Below, piece after piece: positions 21,830 to 31,113 of a stretch of 64,000 nucleotides of DNA. The translations under genes were made by a program, and so were the position numbers. Source of the DNA: Anaspis maculata (taxonomy: Eukaryota > Arthropoda > Insecta > Coleoptera > Scraptiidae). Position 1 is the first letter of the stretch. The number at the start of each line of letters is the position of its first letter. The stretch spans positions 58,230,855 to 58,294,854 of the forward strand of contig OX421967.1 in NCBI GenBank assembly GCA_949128115.1, in the 5' to 3' direction. The notes below the pieces were generated by a model. The model made no database searches and was not told the origin of the DNA. It saw only the letters and a program-made list of their open reading frames with translations.

Positions 21830-22660
21830 GATGTCACAGTTGCAGCAACAGTACCACTTGAAATTTGTGTAGCAAACTTCACTTTTTTTTTCTGGAAACT
21901 GTTAGGCTCCAAATGGGCCTTGGTGAGCTTGAGAGCTAATCTATTATTGAATTTACTGTCATCAGTGAAAAAAGCCATGATATATTCCCAAGAAGTTCTT
22001 TTGTCATCCTATTGAAAATGGTTAGTCATGAGATTATTTCTAATCGACTTCATTGAAACCGTGGCGGGTTATAATGATATAGTAATTGTTTTCCACCGAG
22101 TATGAACTTGGTTTGGTCTGCCGTCACTCTCAGTAACTTTGCCAACTCCACAAAATTTGAACCTTGGTCTGTAATAACCATTGCAACATCTAATCCAATA
22201 CTTGTCAATTGACTTATGTACTTGTCTAAAATGTCTTTTACTTCATCCCCTTTACAGCTGGTTTCGGTAAATAGGTATCCTAATGGTTGCTTCCAGTTGC
22301 TGTAAATACCTCTAGCCATTATTACAGCAGCTGAACTTGCTGGTGCCGAGGTTTTTCTCTCCCCAGTATCGTGAAAACCAATGATTTCATCATAACCATT
22401 ATAATTATAAAACAAGTTCCTTTTAAGATGAATTTCATCAATACATATTATGCAAACCCTGTCAGCGATGGTCATTTTATCTACTTTTAATTTAAAAAAT
22501 TTGAAAAGGTTCTCATTGATTTCTGTGGTGACTTTAACTTTTTTAACAAATCTTTCTAAAACCGCTTTCGATGGCAAAATGAATGTCTCCTGTAACATTT
22601 TGTGGCAAACCGGGCTAGTCCAGCCCTGTGCCTTATATTTTATTTTTAGGTTTACGCTAA
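21830..22660 (-). pseudogene. P-element-type transposase relic
   Basis: The reading frame from about 22660 down to 22050 (MLQETFILPSKAVLERF.., DRVCIICIDEIHLKRNLFY, IIGFHDTG, VIMARGIYSNWKQPLGYLF, AMVITDQGSNF) matches the RNase-H-like catalytic region of P-element/THAP9 transposases. A second exon (about 22010-21830: DDKRTSWEYIMAFF.., LEPNSFQKKKVKFATQISSG, TVAATVTSYI) matches the following conserved block. An in-frame stop lies just upstream of about 22660, the N-terminal THAP part is absent, and the 3' side runs into the LTR. It is therefore an inactive fragment. Confidence 0.75.
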
Positions 22661-24299
22661 ACTACCGCTCAAGGGTTGGTGTTGAATTATATTCCAAAAT
22701 ACGAGAGAGACTTTTGCCTCAAAAATTTGCCTGGTTTCAAATATTCATAGAGGCCGGGAAGTTATGGATCAATCGGGTTGCGAAATTCATTTCCTGTAAA
22801 ATTCGAGGCGTTATCAAATTGCTAAACTAAACATTTCTAAGTGCTCGGGCATCAATCTCACCCGTCGTGAGAACGCTTTTCCCCCCAAAAAGGTCCGCTC
22901 TGATTGGTCCATAAGACCACGGGAGTATGAGATTAGACGAGTCTATAAGTAGAAGCTAAACGGAAGATAAAAAACTTGACTGGCGACTCGCGACTCGACG
23001 CGGACATTGCATTAATAGTCTATTCACAGCCAATTAACTAAAAGTCACTCAATTTTGGCACCGCGTATGGTCCCGGCTGGGACGCCGCTTGGGCGTCCGA
23101 CGGCCGTAAAATTCCCGAATTTCGAGTAATTATTTCCACAGTATTATCGTTGTAAGACGCCCGCGATTGATTAATTGAACCGCTCGAAGTGTGGAGTGAT
23201 TCACCGTAACACGCGAGACGCGTGTCCGAGCATATTTTGATGAATAAATTACAGACGCGGAACGCGCGATGTTCCCTCGCCAACGCAGAAACCAATCGTC
23301 CTAGAAATATTACCCCTGTGTTTTTACGCGAGTGTCACCCTGTTGGTACCCAGGGTGGATCGGTAACATGAAGTTCTTATTAGTGTGATGTCAACGTATA
23401 AGGTGGAGTCATCGGCAAAACTCCCTCTAGCGAGTAGCGACTCGCTCTGTCTCACTCTGTATCTCTTTCTCTCATATCCCCACCTACGTCATGTGCACGG
23501 GCCATAACGAAGGAACGCCAAAATGGCGCCGTGACAGTATGTTGTATTACTCTCTTACGTCATCAAACGTCACAGCGACAGCTAAGTTTGTATTTGTCTA
23601 CTTAACCTTGATTATTATTATTTCGCCACGAGGCGAGGTGGCTACCAATGTGAATGTTTTCAATACTAGCTTTTATAATAAACCCATGTAGTGTTTGTAC
23701 TTATTATTTTGCTTATTTGAATATATAATGTTTGTTTTGAAAATCTCCCGTTTACCTAACCACTTACCTACCTACCTACCTAACCACCTAACTACATGTA
23801 GACAGATAATTGAGCTGGAGGGTTCTACTCGATTCAAATGCCTCGTCTGCCGGACTCACTAAAACGCCTTTCCGAAGAATTAAAGCCATAAATACTTGAG
23901 CTAAATTGCACGTTACCAACCTAAACTGAAATTCTAGATGTGCCAAGATGGTCTGTTCCCCTCCCCCTATGGATCTGCCTCTCCATGTAAAGTAACTGAG
24001 TCAGTGGTGGCAGTTGTACGTTACTACCCTTAGGATTAAACACCCCCTATCCTGAACGACCACACAGGGTCATCGACCTGCTATAGTTCCCCGAGCAGTC
24101 TGAATTTGTCATAGAACTGCTGATCAATTTTGCTAATTACTTTCAATTTATACTTAAATATTCACCAAAACAACCCCTCGGCGTGCTAGCGAGCCATTTA
24201 TGTATAATTAACCACCGCACGGTGCAGTGCCCTTCTACCTCCCTCATATTTTAGATGTCTTTTTCAAGTGATGCTTCTGTTCTAGGCACTTATTATTAT
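22661..24299. other. Non-coding region with LTR-like features
   Basis: At 22935-22950 GTCTATAAGTAG resembles a TATA box. At 23053 TTTTGGCACCGCG resembles a primer-binding site after an LTR end, so 22800-23050 may be an old LTR. A short pyrimidine-rich run lies at 23440-23480 and CCTACCTACC repeats at 23760-23800. I found no gene. Confidence 0.3.
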
Positions 24300-24514
24300 T
24301 TTGTGACATAACCCCACAAAAGTGAAACGAAATAAAGAAAACTGACCGATGTAAAAGAACAAAGGTCGTAAAAGCGCCGAACAGGTGTTGTTTGTTTGTT
24401 TGTGCTGGGGTGTTCGAATACGAATGATGCGCTGTTTGCCTGTTCGTATACGAACACTTGAAACAAACACACTGCATTGATTCCATTCAGAACACTTGTA
24501 ACGGTAGGTACTTA
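24300..24514. repeat. Segmental duplication unit 2, left piece
   Basis: Matches 18172-18375 (CATAACCCCACAAA.., CCGATGTAAAAGAACAAAGG, TGTGCTGGGGTGTTCG) with small differences, including absence of a GGTA present in unit 1. It continues at 27805 after the 3.3-kb insertion. Confidence 0.8.
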
Positions 24515-25029
24515 AGCCTACCAGAAATACTTCATATTTCGGCATCCCGGGAGAACCGGAGAGATTGGAAACTTATCGGTTCTTCTTTTCGGGATGCTCC
24601 GGCTTACATACAAATGAGGTTCGAAGATTGAATTGTAGAGGGCGTTACGGAGAAGAATCACCTTTGAAGGGGTAACAACCTGAAATAGATCATCTTAAGC
24701 ATTTTGTTGTAGGCATTCAGTTCGAGGCATTCAGCCAAAGTCGACTAACCTGAGGTAGGTCCCAGAGAAGAGAGAAGAGGTCCATCATTCCGAATAGTAC
24801 ACACCCACGAATCCCGCTGCGACATCGAAGAGACCGAGGTAGCTTTCCGGGTGCGTCATTTGCCTTCCAAGGTGGAAAGGGAGTTCTTGTCCGTAAGAAT
24901 TCTGGCAAATCTCCGGGGGTTTAGGATTGGTGAGAAGATTGTGTGTAGTCTCCTGGCCCAGGGTGGAAGACCTCGACAAATGGTGCGACTGACAGGAGAT
25001 GATGTGTTTCCGCCCACCTAGAGGACGAA

Positions 25030-26040
25030 GAGTCAATTCCCTTCACCGATGAGTCTCAGCCCCTTGGGAACGACGCGTGGAAACCCCGGCTGATGTGCCT
25101 TCATCCCCCTGGAGAAAGTCGAGTTGGGACCCTTCGGAGAGACGTGTTTTGGTCCCCTTGGGGGAATGTTTAGTCGAGAACCCTCCAGGTTGAGCTCTGC
25201 GCCTTCTAGAGGCCGATGAGTTGTTACTCTGAGTGGCAACCCCCTCTAGGATGTCGTGTCAGAGCCCTTGGACGTTGAGTCTTGGCCCGCCTCCAGGAGT
25301 CGAGTCAGAACCCTCCGGCGACGAGTTCCAGCCCATTTCCAGGTAGTTGTGCAGAGGCCCCCGATGTTGCGTTTCGATCCGATTCCAAGTCGAAGAGTTT
25401 TTTTTCAACTTCAACTTCAACTTTATTTCTCTCTTTCGACTGAGTATATACAGCATATGAGATAGTCTACACACATTGCCAAGTAACAGCAAGAATAATA
25501 AATGTTTAGAAGCAATAACAATAACAAAAAATAATCAAAAATATCACAGACAAGTTGTACTTACACGGGTCATTCACTCAGTGTATCACAGTCAAAAAAT
25601 TCCTTAACACTAGTTGAGTCCCGTGGAAGTTGCGTTTCGAACTCCCTCTAGGCCGCTGAGTGGAAGCTCTTCTATGACGAGTTTCTGCCCCTTGGAAATA
25701 GACGTGGTGAAACCCCGACTGATGTGCCTCCAGCCCCCTGGAGAAAATCGAGTTGGAACCCTTCGGAGAGACGTGTTTTGGTCCCCTTGGGGGAATGTTG
25801 AGTCGAGAACCCTCCAGGTTGGGTTTTGACCCTCCTAGAGGCCGATGAGTTGTTACTCCGAGTGGCAACCCCCTCTAGGATGTCGTGTCAGAGCCCTTGG
25901 ACGTTGAGTCTTGGCCCGCCTACAGGAGTCGAGTCAGAGCCCTCTGGCGACGAGTTCCAGCCCATTTCCAGGTAGTTGTGCAGAGGCTCTTTCGACGAAG
26001 AGTTTCAATCCCCTTTCAGGTCGATGCGTAGAAACCTCTT
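25030..26040. repeat. Degenerate minisatellite of ~30-bp GAGTC/CCC units in a ~645-bp higher-order repeat
   Basis: The sequence alternates GAGTY-type and CCCYTNGG-type blocks roughly every 30-35 bp. A segment at about 25060-25350 recurs at about 25705-25995 with high identity (for example GGAGAGACGTGTTTTGGTCC at both). The two are separated by the LINE-like tail and unique sequence. No conserved reading frame spans the units. Confidence 0.6.
25395..25600 (-). mobile_element. Short 3' tail of a non-LTR retrotransposon (inferred)
   Basis: Read on the minus strand, the segment ends in AATAAAGTTGAAGTTGAAGT followed by A-rich sequence, a polyadenylation-like signal plus hexamer repeat typical of some LINE tails. 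It interrupts the minisatellite. Confidence 0.35.
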
Positions 26041-28453
26041 GTAACAGGTCTTGAATCGAGACTTTCCATCCCTTGGCCATAAGCTGCAATGTCGGAGTGT
26101 CAAGCCAGGTCCAGCTGTTGGCAGGACAATTATTTACGATTGAACTTTTTTCTATTGAACGAAGGCCACGATCGACACAGGGTCAGGCCTCTACTTCTTC
26201 AGTCACATGCGAAAGATTCCTGGGTGATGAGAATCGTGGTAAAACAAACTAGTATCATACGAGCGTCAAGATCCTAAATCGGCATCCGAAGTAGTACACT
26301 TCACGTACTCCGTCACTAAAACCAAAATTACTGGTTATCCAAAAGGGAACGTAAGGTGGTCAATTAATGTTGTATGTTTCAGACCCAACTTACCGAAAGA
26401 CATTCTTGTATTCAATATATGTGGTACGATTTAAAAGAGGAACTCCGACCGTTGGTAAACCATACCTGGCCCTCGACCACAGTTTATTCCCAGGTGTGTA
26501 TGTGACGATGCAGGTCCAGCCTATCGACGAAGAGGGATGAATATTGCACTTGCAATTCCTTGTTATTCAAGTATTTGTTGTTAGAGAGTGTTGTCGAGGA
26601 GTGTTATCTGTCCACACCTGCAATTGGTAGAAAGTAAATTATTGGGAAAGTGGGAGCTTGCCGAGAACAAACCTGTCTCGTGAGAGTCCGAATTAGAGGT
26701 GGTAACACTACAAAACACACATGAATTCGAATAAATTTGTGAAATAAAACACTTGTTGCAAGGACATAACCTCTAACTGTCTTGACTGTCAACTCCACAA
26801 TGTCAATAAGTTGGTTGTAAAGTAAAAGTTCCTAAAATAATTTCTAGTGTCATACTAGGGCGTTTCAAAAGTTTTGTCAAGGACGCGGGATAATGCGATA
26901 GGCCGATAAGAACAAGTCAAGTCTCAATTAGCTTTCGATTAAATTGACATGCTATCAAGGGTGACTCTTGTGTGGCTCGGGGCTACTCCAGAAACGAGAA
27001 AAATTAGTTTCTACGTTCCCAAGAATAGTCCGAGATCGCGACCGCGAGACCATCTACACTTTCGTGGCAATTCACGGTAAAAAAAGGGAATAGGCCTCCA
27101 CAAAGGCAAGCCATATCAAATTCCTTCCCCAACGGGCAAAAGAGACCACAGCCCAAAAAGAAGCAATGGTTTTTGAAAAGAATGCCACCAAAAGGGAGGG
27201 CTACCACACACATACCGGCCTTAGAGTCTAGATGGATGGGATTACGTTGAGACTCATTTCGTGACTATCTATTGGACCTAATGCTAACCCTAATCGCTTT
27301 CTAACCTAACGGGGAAACTGATGGAAATCGAGGGGGTGCCCAAAGCCACCACAGTGCTCACCTAGAAAGGAAAGAGTTTAAAAGTGGGGGATAGTCGAGT
27401 TAAATAATTTCGAGACGAAGGGAAATAGTGTAATAAGGGGAGAGGTGAGAAAAGATATCAATCGAACTCGACCACACTCTACATTACTCCGTTGCAGTGT
27501 ATTATGAACTGAACAAATAATGTTCTGTGAATTTATTATGGTGTACCGAGTATACTTTCAAATCGTTAGACATAAGAGCCCAACACACTCAACACTTTTA
27601 TAAGAACAACAAAAAGGAGCCCCACAACGAGGTCTACGAAGAGACGAGGACGTTGAGGGAACATCGCTGGGTCGGCGCCCGCATTGCTGATCATCGGCCA
27701 AGCGGTTCCAAAAGCGGGAAAAGTGATTTAATTCAAATAAGTTGAATTGAATGCCAGTATATTGGGTTGCCTACCCATTCAGGGGTACAAGAAGATAGCT
27801 GGCGTCTTCTCAGTACCTACGAGTTATACGATAAAACGTGTTCAGATTTGCGAGTCGTCACCAGTTCGTGGTGGCAGCGTAAACGCGTCACCCTTAGTTG
27901 TAAGCATCCCCCGTTCATCGCGGAGGGCACCACCCCTTTCCGTCATAAAATGATAACCTTGAAAAACCGTCAAAGTATACGCACCGACTAGATCAAGCTC
28001 AATACTCCATAGATCTGCTGCTTCTTTCTTCACTTCTGCATTAAAAAAAATGTTGCACGAAGGGAAAAAGGAAATTCAAATTGAGCTAAGTAAAGCAGTT
28101 TTCGTGACATCAAAAACCTTCAAACTGTCAAATTGAGAGGTGCATACGTTCATATTCTGATGTAAAATGAAATCTCTACCCAAAGTAAAATCTCATGCTC
28201 TACCCATTGTCATTTTTTGTGTTTACTTTCTTGTCAGCCAGCCATCCCAACGTCACTTTTTTCCATTGACAGCCAGTGCTACCATATAGCAAGAAAATCA
28301 CCAGTTACAACCTACTAAGAACATGAAAAGTCCAAATAAACAATTTTTCACTTTTAATTCAATTCAAAGTACAATTCTAATGTCCGCTTTTGATTGGACC
28401 AAAGAAAACCAACAATTCACCGACGGTTGCTCACTTGATCATACACCCACCGC

Positions 28454-30060
28454 TTAGTTCGGATGAACACGTTTCACGTGAGCGATCATATCCCACTTTC
28501 GTTTATATTTACAAGAACACGTCGCACAGTTGAACCAAACAATGTCTTCAGGGGCAGCATGCCTCAACATGTGCTTATCCAGACCGCCCTTGAGTTTGGT
28601 TCTGAATGGACAATTCGCACATTGGAACCAAACGATGTCTTCTGCGGCGGCATGCTTCAACATGTGCGTTTTCAAGTGATAACTCCGGGAGGTTTTATAC
28701 AAACATTTTTCACACTGCAACCAAGCAATGCCTTCAGCCGCAGCGACGGCAGCATGCAGTTGCAACATGTGCGATTTCAAGTTGTCTTTCCGGGTGGTTT
28801 TATGCGAACACTCCGTACAATGGAACCAAACGACGTCTTCGGCAGCAGCGCCAGCGTGTTTCAACATATGGTGTTTCAAATTGTTCTTGTGTTTGGTTTT
28901 GAATGAACAGTCCACACATTGGAACCAAGTGATGTCTTCAGCGGCAGCATGTTGTTTCGACATGTGCTTTTTCAAGGCGCTCTTGTGTTTGAATTTGAGA
29001 GAACATTTTGCACATTGAAACCAAGCGATGTCTTCAGCGGCAGCATGTTTCAACATGTGCTGTTTCAAATTGTTCTTGTGTTTGGTTTTGAATGAACAGT
29101 CCACACATTGAAACCAAGTGATGTCTTCAGGGGCAGCATGTTGTCTCGACATGTGCTGTTTAAGGCGCTCTTGTGTTTGAATTTGAGTGAACATTTTGCA
29201 CATTGAAACCAAGCGATGTCTCCAGCGGCAGCGTGTTTCAACAACATGTGCTTCCTCAAGTAGCCCTTGTGTTTCGATTGAAATGAACATTCCGCACATT
29301 GCAACCAATCGATGTCTTCAGCGGTGGCATGTTTCAGCATGTGCAATTTCAAGGTGTACTTTCGGGTAGTTTTATATGAACACGTTGCACAATGTAACAA
29401 AACGATGTCCGCAGCGGCGGCATGTCTCAACATGTGCCTTTTCAAAGTCCCATTACGTTTAGCTTTGAATGAACACTTAGCACATTGAAACCAAACGATG
29501 TCTTCAGCGGCAGCGTGTTTCAGCATGTGCGATTTCAAGTTCCCTTTCCGGATGGTTTCATACGAACACTTTGGACAATGAAACCGTTCAATCTCTTTGT
29601 AAAAAACATGAGTTATCATGTGTTCTTCCAGATTCGTCTCTCGCTTGGGTTTGTTTAAGCATGCAGTATGCGGAAAGTTTTCACTGAAGTCAAATGCATT
29701 GCCGCATGCAAGAGCTGCCAAACTATGGGAATCTGTATGTTTCACCAAGAGCAAAGCGGAACTGGACCTGAATCGGCTACAGTGGCAAAGCAATCGATGA
29801 TATTCTTCATTGGAAAATGAACTGTGTTCAGCGCGGTCGTCGATCCCACCGCGATGTTGGTGTTTGTAGTGTTCGTACAAGTCTCGTTTGTAATAACCCT
29901 TGAATTGGGAGCAAACGCACGAAAACTGCTCGGGTTCCATGATGGGATGAAAGAGTTCTGTCAGGTGAACATTTTTGTGTGCCCTTTGAACGTGGTGTTC
30001 TATTTGAAATTCCAGTTCAAACTCATACGAACACTGTTGACACCGATACGTTTCCTCCAT
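28454..30060 (-). pseudogene. Z5: frameshifted paralogue of Z4 with duplicated fingers
   Basis: Coding starts at the ATG at 30060 (MEETYRCQQCSYEF) and matches Z4 until a finger at KHKSAL, where a single base is missing between 29161 and 29162 (GCTGTTTAAGG against GCTGTTTCAAGG in Z4). The frame then runs off into NSTCRDNMLP.. and stops at 29065. The rest of the array continues in a second frame down to a stop at 28454. Z5 also has one two-finger unit (168 bp) more than Z4 (FKFKHKSALKKH plus FKTKHKNNLKQH, repeated). N-terminal finger 3 is C-X1-C as in Z4. Probably non-functional, or encodes a short 331-residue protein. Confidence 0.85.
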
Positions 30061-30285
30061 GACGGACGATCTGGAAAGCCTTTTCATAGACATATCATTA
30101 TTCGATTTCAATTAGGATCTTGGGTAGATACCTACATACGTGTGGAAGATTATAAGAAGAGCCCAGATGATCAGATTAGTTCGAATTTTCATGAATAAAT
30201 GTAACACTGTACCTACCTAGATACGACATGCAGAATGAAAATGACACCAGACACCAACTCACCAACGATAAACAACCTACGTGAT

Positions 30286-30385
30286 TTATTGTAGAAAGTT
30301 AAAAATGTCTCTTCTTTTTAACTTTCTACAATAATTTACAAAGACTTCACATAGTTATATTATGGAGAACTTCATCAGAAGATAT
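30286..30385. mobile_element. 100-bp insertion with 12-bp target duplication
   Basis: AACCTACGTGAT occurs on both sides (30274-30285, 30386-30397), whereas unit 1 has it once (about 20511). The insert starts with a hairpin (TTATTGTAGAAAGTTAAAAA paired with TTTTTAACTTTCTACAATAA). The long target duplication suggests target-primed insertion of a small retroposed RNA. Confidence 0.7.
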
Positions 30386-30740
30386 AACCTACGTGATAAC
30401 TAGTAACCACTACGCATGTCCTTGCGCACGACCATATTTCCACGCATAGCTAAGAACAGGCTATAGCGGGTGATCGAAAAAGTTGGTTTCGAAATAGGCA
30501 CTGTCAAACGCACGGAATATCGTAGGTAAATTAATTGTCATTTCTGTCATTCAATTAATCTGAGAAAATTTCAACTTGAAGCTTACCTATCTCTAAATTT
30601 TTGAAAGCCGATTTCGAGGCCGATTTATAAATGTGTTGTACAGGGTGTCTAAGTATCGCATTCTGACAGCACCTACGACACACACGCTTTCATCTATAGG
30701 TAGGTAGGTAGCTCGGTAGGTAGGTAGGTATAAGTATTAT

Positions 30741-31113
30741 TGTAATTTTGATCTTGAACGGATGACCCAATTACAGGAAGGCGTTAAGGCGTGATCGAGG
30801 TAATAAAATTCTTGTTCTTTTGCCGACGTTTCGTCTTTTATTGAGACATTATCTAGGCTGTAAACAATAAAACAAATAGAACATATAATAGGGAACTGGA
30901 AATGTATGGAATTACCGTAAAAACTTGTAGAGAGGTAAAGATTCCATACATTTTAAGTTCCCTATTATATGTTCTATTTATGTTTTATTGCTTACAGCCT
31001 AGATAATGTCTTAAGAAAAGACGAAACGTCGGCAAAAGAACAAGAATTTTATTACCTCGATCACGCCCTAACGCCTTCCTGTAATTGGGTCATCCGTTCA
31101 AGCTCAAAATTAC
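30741..31113. mobile_element. 370-bp foldback palindrome
   Basis: Two arms of about 170 bp (30741-30912 and 30943-31113) are near-perfect reverse complements, from TGTAATTTTGATCTTGAACG at the left to its inverse at the right. They are separated by ~30 bp. The arms contain GCCGACGTTTCGTCTTTT. It is preceded by a GGTA microsatellite (30710-30730). It is probably a foldback-type MITE or the product of an inverted duplication. Confidence 0.8.

Larger units (their letters stand above)
24508..27812. mobile_element. 3.3-kb insertion splitting duplication unit 2
   Basis: Unit 1 runs uninterrupted through GATAGGTATCTACGAGTT (about 18370), while unit 2 has ~3.3 kb between GGTAGGTAC and TACCTACGAG. No terminal repeats or transposase are evident to me. 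The insert holds the degenerate minisatellite (25030-26040) and a short LINE-like tail (25395-25600), and the rest (26040-27800) shows no coherent open frame. It may be a composite of several insertions. TA-rich breakpoints leave the exact limits uncertain by a few bases. Confidence 0.55.
27805..30660. repeat. Segmental duplication unit 2, right piece (contains Z5)
   Basis: Homologous to 18376-20760 including Z4, its upstream motifs and flank. Indels against unit 1 include several 4-bp CCTA/GGTA differences, a 100-bp insertion at 30286-30385 and extra sequence at about 28160-28310. Confidence 0.85.
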
